Shown here: piece by piece, positions 9,132 to 17,779 of the stretch
How positions within the stretch are numbered: the first letter of the stretch is position 1
Layout of the letters: each line of letters starts with the position of its first letter
NCBI GenBank assembly: GCA_937862815.1
Contig: CALMED010000002.1
Span: forward strand, 248,001-312,000
Source of the DNA: an uncultured Chitinophagaceae bacterium
Lineage (GTDB): Bacteria; Bacteroidota; Bacteroidia; Chitinophagales; Chitinophagaceae
Reading direction: 5' to 3'
Length of the DNA: 64,000 nt
Translations under genes and position numbers: made by a program
Notes under the pieces: generated by a model
What the model saw: only the letters and a program-made list of their open reading frames with translations
The model's database searches: none
Told to the model about the DNA's origin: nothing

Positions 9132-9412
9132 GCCAGGATGTGATGGAACAACTACGAAGTAAAAAAAATGAACTACTGAAGAAGTATCCCATTCAGTCGC
9201 TTGCTGTTTTTGGCAGTTATAGCAGGGGTGATCAAACAACAGAAAGCGATGTTGATATACTGGTGGATTTTTCTAAGCCGGTTGGAATTGAGTTTCTCCT
9301 GCTTGCACATGAATTGGAGGACCTGTTAGGAAAGAAAGTTGATTTGGTTACCAGGAAGGCGATAAAGCAGGATTACTTTACGTTAATTGCGAAAGATCTC
9401 AGGTATGTCTGA
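9128..9412 (+). CDS. mntA: MntA-type antitoxin nucleotidyltransferase
   Basis: A 94-residue minimal nucleotidyltransferase. FGSYSRGDQTTESDVDILVDF fits the GSxxxG...SDxD motif, with two metal-binding Asp residues. In characterised MntA/HepT pairs the enzyme AMPylates a Tyr in HepT and so neutralises it. The ATG overlaps the GGCT stop, and the gene overlaps hepT by eight bases. Its base composition is clearly AT-richer than its neighbours (hand counts of single 60-base lines in mntA-hepT give about 37-45% GC), which points to horizontal acquisition. Confidence 0.85.
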   Translation: MSQDVMEQLRSKKNELLKKYPIQSLAVFGSYSRGDQTTESDVDILVDFSKPVGIEFLLLAHELEDLLGKKVDLVTRKAIKQDYFTLIAKDLRYV

Positions 9413-9761
9413 AAGAAGCGATGACATACTGATAAAGGATATCTATGAATCCATCGTTCGTATTCAGCGTTACACCTATGAGTTGGATGCTGATGCGTTT
9501 ATAAGCGATGAGAAAACACAGGATGCAATAGCAAGAAGCTTTGAAATTATTGGAGAAGCTGCATCCAGGTTAAGTCCTTTGTTTAAAACAACATTTTCAT
9601 TTGTAAACTGGCGTTTGGTAAAGGACTTTCGTAATAAGTTAATTCATGATTATTTTGGCATTGATTTGGAAACGGTATGGCTGATCGTGCAATTTCATCT
9701 GCCGCAGTTGAGGATTGATGTGGAACAGATTATTAAAGAACTGGAATCTGGTAACGAATGA
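9405..9761 (+). CDS. hepT: HepT-type toxin (HEPN RNase)
   Basis: A 118-residue HEPN-domain protein. The catalytic and AMPylation motif is RNKLIHDYFGID, fitting Rx4-6HxY: Arg and His for RNase activity and Tyr as the target of MntA. The upstream GEAASRLSP segment is typical of the family. The ATG at 9405 gives the usual length; a TTG at 9387 is less likely. The stop overlaps the lpxH start by four bases (ATGA). It shares the AT-rich composition of mntA. Both key motifs look intact, so the pair may be active. Confidence 0.85.
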   Translation: MSERSDDILIKDIYESIVRIQRYTYELDADAFISDEKTQDAIARSFEIIGEAASRLSPLFKTTFSFVNWRLVKDFRNKLIHDYFGIDLETVWLIVQFHLPQLRIDVEQIIKELESGNE

Positions 9762-10516
9762 AGCTTGCTCCAGGAAAAAAAATATTCTTTCTCTCTGATT
9801 TTCATTTAGGGGTACCCGATGCCGCCTCCAGTTTGCAGCGGGAGAAAAAAATTGTGGCCTTCCTTGAGTCCATCCGCCACGAGGCAGCGGTTATTTTTAT
9901 TGTAGGCGACCTGTTTGATTTCTGGTATGAGTACCGTAAAGTGGTACCCAAAGGTTTTGTACGCATCCTGGGCAAACTGGCCGAACTGACGGACGCTGGA
10001 ATTCCCGTCCACTTTTTTGTGGGCAACCACGACATGTGGATGAAGGACTATTTTCAAACCGAACTCAACATACCGGTATATTTTGAACCGAAGGATTTTG
10101 AATGGAACGGCAGGAAGTTTCATGTGGGCCATGGCGATGGCCTGGGTCCCGGCGATCACGGCTATAAATTCCTGAAGAAACTGTTCCGCAACCCGGTATG
10201 CCAGTGGCTGTTTGGCGTGCTGCCACCGGTTATCGGGATGGGGCTGGCCCACTACTCCAGCCACCGCAGCCGGGCGGTGACCGGCAACAGCGACGATCGC
10301 TTCCTGGGCGAGGACCGGGAGTGGCTGGTAACCTATTGCCGGGAGCAGTTGCAGCGCAGGGCCTACGACTATTTTGTGTTTGGCCACCGGCACCTCCCGC
10401 TCGATATCCGGCTTAACGACCAAAGCCGGTATATCAACCTGGGCGACTGGATCCGCTACAACACCTATGCAGTGTTTGACGGAGCAGACCTGCACCTGAA
10501 AACCTATACCGGATGA
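9758..10516 (+). CDS. lpxH: UDP-2,3-diacylglucosamine diphosphatase
   Basis: Calcineurin-fold hydrolase of lipid A synthesis, forming lipid X from UDP-2,3-diacylglucosamine. All metallophosphatase blocks are seen: FLSDFHLG, VGDLFDFW, VGNHDMW, GHGDGLGPGDHGYK and FGHRHLP. At 252 residues it is normal for the Bacteroidetes form. It starts inside the hepT stop and ends inside the next gene's start (ATGA-type overlap). It is probably essential, so the toxin-antitoxin pair upstream shares a transcript with an essential envelope gene. Confidence 0.92.
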   Translation: MKLAPGKKIFFLSDFHLGVPDAASSLQREKKIVAFLESIRHEAAVIFIVGDLFDFWYEYRKVVPKGFVRILGKLAELTDAGIPVHFFVGNHDMWMKDYFQTELNIPVYFEPKDFEWNGRKFHVGHGDGLGPGDHGYKFLKKLFRNPVCQWLFGVLPPVIGMGLAHYSSHRSRAVTGNSDDRFLGEDREWLVTYCREQLQRRAYDYFVFGHRHLPLDIRLNDQSRYINLGDWIRYNTYAVFDGADLHLKTYTG

Positions 10517-11316
10517 AAAAAATCTTCACGATCATCTGCCTGCTGATAACACTGCTCACCCGGGGGCAGGAAACGGTGCCATTCCGTTCTGAGGGAACGA
10601 TCGGCAGCGGACTGGTGGATTTTTCGGTAGACAACCTGGGCAACTATTACCTGCTCACCCGTGACAATCAATTGAAAAAGCACAGCAACCGCGGCGACTC
10701 CATGGGGGTGTTCAACGAGGTACGGCGCTACGGCAAACTGTACTCACTGGAAGTGACCAACCCGCTCAAATGCCTCCTGTATTACCGCAACTTTTCCACC
10801 ATCGTGGTGCTGGACCGCTTCCTCAACACCATCAACACGGTGGACCTGCGCCGGCAACAGATCTTCCAGGTAAAAGCCATTGCCCAGAGCTACGACAACC
10901 GCATCTGGATCTACGATGAGCAGAACAACAAGCTTAAAAAGGTGGCTGATGACGGTTCCCTGCTGATGCAGACGGTTGATTTACGCACCATATTCGACGA
11001 AGTGCCCGCGCCGGTGCGGATCGTGGACCAGGAAGGCTATGTGTATGCGTACGACCCGGTTAAAGGCATGTATGTGTTTGATATTTACGGATCGTTCAAG
11101 ACCAGAATTTCGTTTACAGGTCTCCGTGATTTTCACGTGCTGGGAAAAACAATTTATGCGCTGCGGGACGACCACCTGTTTGTGTACACCATGGGTACCC
11201 TGGAAGAGCGCCGGGTACAAATCCCGGGAGGCCCTGCGGGCGTACAGAAGATGGCGATGATCCCGGGCCATCTCTACCTCTTGCGGGAGGGTCGGGTGGA
11301 ACATTTTACTTTTTAG
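10513..11316 (+). CDS. Exported propeller-like protein of unknown function
   Basis: A 267-residue protein with a signal peptide (MKKIFTIICLLITLLTRGQ). The body has repeated short strands such as FSVDNLGNYYLLTRDNQLKK, IWIYDEQNNKLKKV and GYVYAYDPVKGMYVFD, which suggest a beta-propeller of about five or six blades. No catalytic motif is seen. It overlaps lpxH by four bases, so it is probably cotranscribed and may have an envelope role. It ends 11 bases inside the convergent thioredoxin-like gene. I do not recognise a named family. Confidence 0.8.
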   Translation: MKKIFTIICLLITLLTRGQETVPFRSEGTIGSGLVDFSVDNLGNYYLLTRDNQLKKHSNRGDSMGVFNEVRRYGKLYSLEVTNPLKCLLYYRNFSTIVVLDRFLNTINTVDLRRQQIFQVKAIAQSYDNRIWIYDEQNNKLKKVADDGSLLMQTVDLRTIFDEVPAPVRIVDQEGYVYAYDPVKGMYVFDIYGSFKTRISFTGLRDFHVLGKTIYALRDDHLFVYTMGTLEERRVQIPGGPAGVQKMAMIPGHLYLLREGRVEHFTF

Positions 11317-11830
11317 CGGCGGCCAGGATTTCGGCCAGTTCCTTATCGTAGATGCCGTATTTACCGTATTCCACCACACGCCCCACTTCCTTTCCGTTTT
11401 TCATTACCAGGATGGTGGGTACGTTGGTAATGCCCAGCGATTCGGACAGAAAGCCCAGTGTCAGCTTTTTCCGGTCTACTCCCAGCAGACTTATTTTTTC
11501 TTTGGGAAATTTTGCCTGGTCCAGCAGCTTGAACAGTTGCGGCAATACGTTGTGGGAATCTTCGCACCAGGTGCCGGCAAACACCAGCAGGTGAATGCTG
11601 TCCTGCAGTTCCGGCAGCAGGCGCAGACAGTCGGCATTGGGCTTGTACCAGCTGATATCGTTTTTCATCCAGGTAAACGAAGGCTCCTGTTCCAAAGCAT
11701 CGCGACTGAGGATGCCCTTGAGGATGGTACGGCCGTTGGCGTCTTTGGACTCTTCATACGGCGTTTGGGCAGAAACGGGTTCCAGGAGAACAACCAGGAA
11801 GAACAGGAGCGTACCGGTATACTTGAGCAT
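11306..11830 (-). CDS. Exported thioredoxin-fold protein with CxxS site
   Basis: A 174-residue protein with a signal peptide (LLFFLVVLLEPVSAQ). The thioredoxin-like core has FAGTWCEDSHNVLPQ, where CEDS replaces the usual CxxC so that the resolving Cys is lost. NVPTILVMKNGKEVGR supplies the cis-Pro strand. CxxS variants can still form mixed disulfides or act in isomerisation, or may be non-redox. It lies 17 bases downstream of the MerR-type regulator on the same strand, so the two probably form an operon. Its 3' end overlaps the convergent propeller-like gene. Confidence 0.85.
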   Translation of the reverse strand: MLKYTGTLLFFLVVLLEPVSAQTPYEESKDANGRTILKGILSRDALEQEPSFTWMKNDISWYKPNADCLRLLPELQDSIHLLVFAGTWCEDSHNVLPQLFKLLDQAKFPKEKISLLGVDRKKLTLGFLSESLGITNVPTILVMKNGKEVGRVVEYGKYGIYDKELAEILAAAKK

Positions 11831-11847
11831 GTTGATTAAGTTTGAGT

Positions 11848-12291
11848 TTACAGATCGGCTTTCAGCGAAAGCAGGAAGGCTTTGAGTTCCTGCAGGCGTT
11901 GCACCAGTTCGAAGCGTTGTCCGGATTCGTCTTTGTATTTTTTCAGGTAGTCTTTCACCCCTTCGATGGTGTACTTCCGTTGACGCAGCAGGAAGTAAAT
12001 CAGTTGCAGGAGCTTGATATCGGAAACGGTGTAAAACCGGTCGCCTTTCTTATTTTTCCGCGGCTGGATCTGTTTGAATTCGGTCTCCCAGTAGCGCAGG
12101 GTGGAGGGGTTGATGCCAAACAGGGCGCTCACTTCCGTAATGCTGTGGTAGTGCTTCTGCTGCAGCACTTCGTCGGGCGGCAACTCCATCATCCGTGCCT
12201 CGCTTTCCATCTCTTTGAGGCTTTTACGGCCCCGTTTGGAGCGGGGGGCAGGGGCGGGCACGCTTACCGGTTCCGGGCTGCTTACGGGCAC
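11848..12291 (-). CDS. MerR-family transcriptional regulator
   Basis: A DNA-binding regulator with a winged helix: YHSITEVSALFGINPSTLRYWETEF, broken here as ITEVSALFGINPSTLRYWE, followed by PRKNKKGDRFYTVSDIK and a helical C-terminus. No effector-binding domain is present. Before the HTH is a linker rich in Pro and basic residues (RSKRGRKSLKEMESEA). The GTG at 12291 is the nearest conventional start. However, the frame stays open, and a CTG at 12372 gives an N-terminus with LQIAFDFG, just downstream of a perfect -7 box. I think the longer form is likely. It probably controls the thioredoxin-like gene behind it. Confidence 0.85.
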   Translation of the reverse strand: MPVSSPEPVSVPAPAPRSKRGRKSLKEMESEARMMELPPDEVLQQKHYHSITEVSALFGINPSTLRYWETEFKQIQPRKNKKGDRFYTVSDIKLLQLIYFLLRQRKYTIEGVKDYLKKYKDESGQRFELVQRLQELKAFLLSLKADL

Positions 12292-12388
12292 CTGGATGCG
12301 CTCGGCCGGCGGGGGCGCCGGTGCGGCGGGGGCGCTTCCAAAGTCAAATGCTATTTGTAAGGGTTTACTCAGGCGGTTCCGTTTAATG

Positions 12389-12396
12389 CAAAAGTA
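12389..12396 (-). promoter_or_regulatory. -7 promoter box TACTTTTG of the MerR gene
   Basis: An exact minus-strand TAnnTTTG match, 16 bases before the candidate CTG start at 12372 and just downstream of the M23 gene on the same strand. Confidence 0.5.
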
Positions 12397-12450
12397 CTGT
12401 ATTTGTTTGCTGCGAAAGCGGGTACGGGACCTTGCCGGATTTGTTGTCCG

Positions 12451-13422
12451 TTAGTCGAAGCTCTGGTTGCCGGTGGCGGCGATCTTCAGCATGCGATCGA
12501 ACTGTTCCGGTGTGAGGTCGTTGTAGAAAAAGTAGATAGGGTCGAGCGGACGACCGTTTTTATGCACTTCGTAGTGGAGGTGCGGACCGGTGCTTTTTCC
12601 TGTGTTGCCTACCCAGCCAATGACTTCACCCCGCTTCACCCGCTGCCCCACACGGGCTTTGATGCGGAAGAGATGCCCGTAGAGCGTTTGGTAGCTGAAG
12701 CCGTGGTTGATGATCACATGGTTGCCGTAACCGTCGCCGGTATTACCCGATAATTTCACCACGCCGTCGGCCGTGGCATAGACCGGCGTTCCCTGCGGTG
12801 CCGCGAAATCGAGGCCCGCGTGAAATTTGGTGGTCTTGTATACGGGGTCAATGCGGTAGCCAAAGCCCGAGGCCAGGCGGTTGAGGTCTTTGTTGTTGAT
12901 GGGCTGGATGGCCGGGGTGGCGGCCAGCAGGGCTTCCTTGTTCTTCACCATCCCTTCAATGGCGTTGAAGGAGGCGCTTTGTGCGGCCAGCCGGCTGCGC
13001 AGATTTTTGATCTGGAACACCAGGGAGCTGTTGAGCTCTTCATCGGTGAGGCTCGCAATCAGGCGGTCTTCCTGCTGTTTTTCCAGCATTTTTTCGCGGG
13101 CACTGTCGGGCAGCGGACTGGCTTCAAAGATGGTGCGGTACACCTGGTTGTCGCGTTTTTCAATTTCGCGGAGCTGTTTGCTCAACTGCTGCAATTCCTG
13201 CTGGATGAGCGCGAACTTGTCCTGCATCCGGTCGTTTTCCTGCAGGAGCCGTTTTTCGTTGGCGCTGGGGAAGTAGCGGTAGGCCAGCTGGGTAATCAGG
13301 AACCCCGATACCGCCACGGCCGCCAGGAAGCCGAAGACCCGCAGCAGCTTCACCCGCAGCGGTGTCACCAGTTTTTCGTACCGGAGCGTATGGGTATTAT
13401 AGAAATACTTGATTTTCTTCAT
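12451..13422 (-). CDS. M23 metallopeptidase with membrane anchor and coiled coil (MepM-like)
   Basis: Membrane-anchored murein hydrolase of 323 residues. It has a short cytoplasmic head (KKIKYFYNTHTLRYEKL), one TM segment (FGFLAAVAVSGFLITQLAY), a coiled coil of about 60 residues rich in Gln, Leu and Glu, and a C-terminal LytM domain. The zinc site is complete: FHAGLDFAAP and GPHLHYEVH. This layout is standard in Bacteroidetes and resembles MepM/NlpD-type cell-wall enzymes or activators. The ATG at 13422 starts the basic head; one at 13434 is four codons longer. It is divergent from alaS through interlocking promoters. Confidence 0.9.
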   Translation of the reverse strand: MKKIKYFYNTHTLRYEKLVTPLRVKLLRVFGFLAAVAVSGFLITQLAYRYFPSANEKRLLQENDRMQDKFALIQQELQQLSKQLREIEKRDNQVYRTIFEASPLPDSAREKMLEKQQEDRLIASLTDEELNSSLVFQIKNLRSRLAAQSASFNAIEGMVKNKEALLAATPAIQPINNKDLNRLASGFGYRIDPVYKTTKFHAGLDFAAPQGTPVYATADGVVKLSGNTGDGYGNHVIINHGFSYQTLYGHLFRIKARVGQRVKRGEVIGWVGNTGKSTGPHLHYEVHKNGRPLDPIYFFYNDLTPEQFDRMLKIAATGNQSFD

Positions 13423-13461
13423 ACAAGGCAACAAATCAAAACGGGGTGCCGTCCATTCACG

Positions 13462-13469
13462 TACCTTTG
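13462..13469 (+). promoter_or_regulatory. -7 promoter box TACCTTTG for alaS
   Basis: An exact TAnnTTTG match on the plus strand, about 70 bases before the alaS ATG. It lies just 22 bases left of the minus-strand box for the M23 gene, so the two promoters face across each other. Confidence 0.55.
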
Positions 13470-13491
13470 TCCTCCCTTTTTACAGGGTGAG

Positions 13492-13499
13492 CAAAGATA
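13492..13499 (-). promoter_or_regulatory. -7 promoter box TATCTTTG for the divergent M23 gene
   Basis: An exact minus-strand TAnnTTTG match, about 70 bases before the ATG at 13422. Predicted start sites of this promoter and the alaS promoter would overlap by about ten bases. Confidence 0.55.
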
Positions 13500-13539
13500 G
13501 CCCCCCACCCCGCAAAAAGCAACCCAAACAGGAATTTAT

Positions 13540-16176
13540 ATGATGACGGCCGCACAGATACGCCAGCAGTTTTTGGACTTCTTTGCTTCCAAACAACACA
13601 CCATTGTACCCTCTGCACCCATCGTGGTGAAGAACGATCCCACCCTGCTGTTCACCAACGCGGGTATGAACCAGTTTAAGGATTATTTCCTGGGCAACCG
13701 CCAGGCGCCCAACGCCCGTATTGCTGATACACAGAAATGTCTCCGCGTGAGCGGCAAGCACAACGACCTCGAAGAAGTGGGGGTGGATACCTATCACCAC
13801 ACCATGTTTGAAATGCTGGGCAACTGGAGCTTTGGAGATCCTGCCCGTCCGGCAGGCGGGTACTTCAAACAGGAAGCCATTGCCTGGAGCTGGGAACTGC
13901 TGGCAAATGTGTACGGCATCCCGGAAGACCGGCTGTATGTCACCATTTTTGAAGGCGATGCCAATGAAAATTTACCCAAAGACGAAGAAGCATACAACGA
14001 GTGGCGAAAAGTGATTGCCGAAGACCGCATCCTGCCGGGCAATAAAAAAGACAATTTCTGGGAGATGGGCGATACGGGTCCCTGTGGCCCCTGTACCGAA
14101 ATTCATGTGGATTGCCGCAGCGACGAAGAGCGGAAACTGGTGGATGGTAAAACCCTGGTGAACAATGATCACCCGCAGGTCATCGAAATCTGGAACAACG
14201 TGTTTATCCAGTTCAACCGTCTGAAGGATGGCAGCCTGGAACCCTTGCCTGCAAAGCATGTGGATACCGGCATGGGACTGGAACGGCTGGTGCGGGTGCT
14301 GCAGGGCAAACAGAGTAATTATGATACCGACCTGTTTACCGGCACCATTGCAGCAGTGGAATCCATCGTCAGCAAGCAATACAAAGCCGGCGATGATAAA
14401 GAAAGTATTGCCTTCCGGGTGCTGGCTGATCATATCCGCGCCATCTGCTTCACCATTGCCGATGGGCAGCTGCCTTCCAACACCGGCGCCGGCTATGTGA
14501 TCCGCCGGATCCTCCGGAGGGCTGTGCGGTACTACTATTCTTATCTCGATTATAAACAACCTTTATTGCACCAACTGGTGCCGGTACTGGCCACCCAGTT
14601 TGAAACCGTGTTCCCCGAACTGAAAGCACAGGAAGGGTTTGTGCAGAAAGTGGTGAAAGAAGAGGAAGAGGCATTTCTGCGAACGCTGGATAAAGGACTG
14701 AAGCGTATTGACGATATCATTGCTGCTTCCGCCGCAGGCACCATTGAAGGGAAAGCAGCCTTTGAATTATTTGATACCTACGGTTTTCCCATAGATCTTA
14801 CCCGTCTCATTGCAACGGAAAATAATCTGGCAGTGGATGAAGCCGGATTTGAAGCAGCCTTAAACGAGCAGAAACAACGCAGCCGTGCTGCTACTTCGCT
14901 CGATACTGAAGACTGGGTGGTGTTGCAGGAAGGCGAAAATAAATTTGTGGGCTACGATTCGCTGGAAACAAAAGCCACTGTTTTGAAGTACCGGAAGGTG
15001 AAAGCAAAAGGAAAGGAATCATACCAGTTTGTGCTGAGTGAAACGCCTTTCTATGCCGAGAGTGGCGGACAGGTGGGCGATAAAGGCGTACTGCAGTTTG
15101 GCGGAGAAGCAGTGGACGTGTTTGATACCAAAAAAGAAAACGATCTCATCATTCATTTCACGGCTTCGCTTCCTGCTGAAGTCACAACAGAAGTCACAGC
15201 AAAAGTTGATGCAGTAAAACGCAAACATACCGCGGTGCATCACTCCGCCACCCACCTTATGCATGCAGCATTGCGGCAGGTGCTGGGCACACATGTGGCA
15301 CAGAAAGGATCGTTGGTGAACGAAGAACATCTGCGGTTCGATTTTTCGCATTTTGCAAAAGTGAGCGATGAAGAACTGGCAAAAGTGGAAGCACTGGTGA
15401 ATGAAAAAATCAGGGAGAATATCCCTGTGATCATTCGTTCTATGCCCAAAGACGAGGCTATTGCCATGGGCGCCATGGCGCTGTTCGGCGAAAAATATGC
15501 CGATGAAGTGCGGGTGGTCATCATAGATCCGCAATATTCCATTGAACTCTGCGGTGGTACCCACGTGGGTGCAACCGGCGAACTGGGGTTATTCAAAATC
15601 AAGAGTGAAGGTGCTGTGGCGGCAGGTGTGCGCCGGGTGGAGGCAGTAACGGGAGTAGCTGCCGAACAATTCCTCAACGACAAACTTACTTTGTTGCAGG
15701 AAGTAGGTGCTGCGTTGAAAAATCCGAAAGAATTGCTCAAGGCTGTTGAAAACCTGCAACAGGAAACAACCGATCTGCGGAAAAAACTGGAACGCCTGGA
15801 AGCCCGTCAGCTCGTGGAACTCCGCAACCAGTTGCTGCAGAAAGATGAAATTGTTAACGGCGTCACCTTTGTAGCCGATATCATGGAAGTGTCGAACCCC
15901 GATGCTCTCAAGAAAATCTGCTTCGACCTCAAAAATAATCTCAACGATTACGTGGCGGTGCTGTGCGCCAATATTGACGGCAAGCCCTTTGTGGCCATCG
16001 GTATTGCAGAAGCAGTAGTGGCTGCCCGTGGCCTGGATGCCGGCAAACTCATCAAAGAACAAGTAGCGCCGCTGATCAAAGGCGGTGGGGGCGGGCAAAA
16101 AACGCTGGCCACAGCAGGCGGACAGGAACCCGGGGCGCTGCAGGAAGTGATCCTGCGGATCAAAGCACTGCTGTAA
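13540..16176 (+). CDS. alaS: Alanine--tRNA ligase
   Basis: Charges tRNA(Ala). At 878 residues it is full length. It has a class II catalytic core (HTIVPSAPIVVKNDPTLLF, broken as SAPIVVKNDPTLLFTNAG; GNWSFGD; EIHVDCR; GAGYVIRRILRRA), an editing domain with VHHSATHLMH and the CGGTHVG zinc/editing motif, and a C-terminal C-Ala domain with GGGGGQKTLATAGG. Two adjacent ATGs occur at 13540 and 13543. A terminator lies about 60 bases downstream. No defect was seen. Confidence 0.97.
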   Translation: MMTAAQIRQQFLDFFASKQHTIVPSAPIVVKNDPTLLFTNAGMNQFKDYFLGNRQAPNARIADTQKCLRVSGKHNDLEEVGVDTYHHTMFEMLGNWSFGDPARPAGGYFKQEAIAWSWELLANVYGIPEDRLYVTIFEGDANENLPKDEEAYNEWRKVIAEDRILPGNKKDNFWEMGDTGPCGPCTEIHVDCRSDEERKLVDGKTLVNNDHPQVIEIWNNVFIQFNRLKDGSLEPLPAKHVDTGMGLERLVRVLQGKQSNYDTDLFTGTIAAVESIVSKQYKAGDDKESIAFRVLADHIRAICFTIADGQLPSNTGAGYVIRRILRRAVRYYYSYLDYKQPLLHQLVPVLATQFETVFPELKAQEGFVQKVVKEEEEAFLRTLDKGLKRIDDIIAASAAGTIEGKAAFELFDTYGFPIDLTRLIATENNLAVDEAGFEAALNEQKQRSRAATSLDTEDWVVLQEGENKFVGYDSLETKATVLKYRKVKAKGKESYQFVLSETPFYAESGGQVGDKGVLQFGGEAVDVFDTKKENDLIIHFTASLPAEVTTEVTAKVDAVKRKHTAVHHSATHLMHAALRQVLGTHVAQKGSLVNEEHLRFDFSHFAKVSDEELAKVEALVNEKIRENIPVIIRSMPKDEAIAMGAMALFGEKYADEVRVVIIDPQYSIELCGGTHVGATGELGLFKIKSEGAVAAGVRRVEAVTGVAAEQFLNDKLTLLQEVGAALKNPKELLKAVENLQQETTDLRKKLERLEARQLVELRNQLLQKDEIVNGVTFVADIMEVSNPDALKKICFDLKNNLNDYVAVLCANIDGKPFVAIGIAEAVVAARGLDAGKLIKEQVAPLIKGGGGGQKTLATAGGQEPGALQEVILRIKALL

Positions 16177-16237
16177 GGCGAAGTGCCGGTGACCTGAAAA
16201 AATGCCGACCTGTAAATGACCTGTTTTACACAGGGAA

Positions 16238-16268
16238 ACATCCCGCCCCGCCGGCAGGATGTTTTTTT
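16238..16268 (+). terminator. Probable terminator after alaS
   Basis: ACATCC and GGATGT pair, with an inner GCC/GGC extension across one mismatch, and are followed by a run of seven T. It lies between alaS and gatB. Confidence 0.7.
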
Positions 16269-16304
16269 GTGACTTTACTAACCGGCCCTTCGGGTGAAAA
16301 CAGA

Positions 16305-16312
16305 TATTTTTG
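16305..16312 (+). promoter_or_regulatory. -7 promoter box TATTTTTG of gatB
   Basis: An exact TAnnTTTG match, with five bases (CGCCC) between it and the ATG at 16318. This implies a leaderless or near-leaderless transcript. Confidence 0.6.
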
Positions 16313-16317
16313 CGCCC

Positions 16318-17769
16318 ATGTCTGTTTATTCCGATCGTTACGAGGCCGTCATCGGGCTGGAGATCCACGCCCAACTGCTTACCCGGAGTAAACTGTTTTG
16401 CTCCGATGATGCATCCTACGGGGCCGACCCCAACACCCACATCAGCCCCATTACCCTGGCTCATCCCGGCACCCTGCCCAAGCTCAACCGCGAAGCCATT
16501 GAACTGGCGGTGAGGCTGGGACTCGCCTGCGGCTGTGAGATTGAACGGGTGAACTTTTTTGCCCGGAAACATTATTTCTACCCCGATCTGCCCAAGGGCT
16601 ACCAGCTGAGTCAGCATACCACCCCCATCTGCAAGGGCGGGCTGGTGAAGATTCGTACAGCGGCCGGGGAACGCTACGTGCAGCTCAACCGCATTCACAT
16701 GGAAGAAGATGCGGGCAAGAGCCTGCACGACCAGTACGACCGGTACTCGGCTGTGGATTATAACCGGGCGGGGGTACCCCTGGTGGAGATTGTTACGGAA
16801 CCCGACCTGCACAACGGGGAAGAGGCGGCTGCCTACCTGTCCGAACTGCGGAAGCTGGTGCGCATGCTGGGCGTTTGTGATGGCAACATGGAAGAAGGCA
16901 GCCTGCGATGCGATGCAAACATCTCCATCCGCCCAAAAGGCGCCACGCACCTGGGCACCAAGGTGGAAGTGAAGAACCTCAACTCCATCCGTTATCTCCG
17001 CAAAGCCATTGACCACGAAGTGCACCGCATGATCGGGCTGACGGATCGGGGCGAACCCATCCGGCAGGAAACCCGCAGTTTTGACGCCGACACCGAAACC
17101 ACCTTTGCCATCCGCACCAAGGAAGAGGCCAACGACTACCGCTACCTCACCGATCCCGACCTGCCGCAGTTTGAAGTAACCGAAACGTTTATTGAAGGCG
17201 TCCGAAAAAGCCTCCCCGAATTACCGGAGGAAAAACGCCTCCGCCTGCAGCAGCAATACGCGCTCCCCGAATACGATGCGGCCCAGCTGGCCGATGACCA
17301 GGAACTGAGCGCGTATTTTGAAACCGCCGCCGCCGGCACAACAGCCGCCAAACAGGTGGCCAACTGGTTGCTGGGCCCCGTTCGCTCCTGGTGCAACGAA
17401 ACCTGCCAGGAGCCCGATGCCTTTCCCATCGCCCCGGCGACGTTCGTCCGCCTGCTTGCCCTGGTGGAGGATGGTACCGTAAGCCACACCGCCGCCGTAC
17501 AGAAACTGTTTCCTGCCCTGCTCGACAACCCTGCGGCCGACCCGCTGGAACTGGCAAGGCAGCGCAACCTGTTGCAGGAGCGGGACGAAACGGCCCTGCA
17601 ACAGCTGGTTACGGACGTGCTGGCTGCCCTTCCCACGAAAGTACAGGAATACAAAAAGGGCAAAAAAGGACTGATAGGCCTCTTTGTGGGCGAGGTGATG
17701 AAAAAATCCGGCGGCAAAGCCGATCCCAAACTGGTACAGCAATTACTCACCGAACAATTAGCACACTAA
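16318..17769 (+). CDS. gatB: Asp-tRNA(Asn)/Glu-tRNA(Gln) amidotransferase subunit B
   Basis: The tRNA-binding kinase subunit of GatCAB, which converts mischarged Glu-tRNA(Gln) or Asp-tRNA(Asn). The N-terminus YEAVIGLEIHAQLLTRSKLF is diagnostic, with YPDLPKGYQLSQ, NRAGVPLVEIVTEPD, MEEGSLRCDANIS and a C-terminal YqeY-like tail (KGLIGLFVGEVMKKSGGKAD). It has 483 residues from the ATG at 16318. A GTG at 16294 is rejected because the promoter box lies inside that extension. gatA and gatC are not in the window. The TlpA-like gene follows after ten bases. Confidence 0.96.
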   Translation: MSVYSDRYEAVIGLEIHAQLLTRSKLFCSDDASYGADPNTHISPITLAHPGTLPKLNREAIELAVRLGLACGCEIERVNFFARKHYFYPDLPKGYQLSQHTTPICKGGLVKIRTAAGERYVQLNRIHMEEDAGKSLHDQYDRYSAVDYNRAGVPLVEIVTEPDLHNGEEAAAYLSELRKLVRMLGVCDGNMEEGSLRCDANISIRPKGATHLGTKVEVKNLNSIRYLRKAIDHEVHRMIGLTDRGEPIRQETRSFDADTETTFAIRTKEEANDYRYLTDPDLPQFEVTETFIEGVRKSLPELPEEKRLRLQQQYALPEYDAAQLADDQELSAYFETAAAGTTAAKQVANWLLGPVRSWCNETCQEPDAFPIAPATFVRLLALVEDGTVSHTAAVQKLFPALLDNPAADPLELARQRNLLQERDETALQQLVTDVLAALPTKVQEYKKGKKGLIGLFVGEVMKKSGGKADPKLVQQLLTEQLAH

Positions 17770-17779
17770 ATACAACTAC

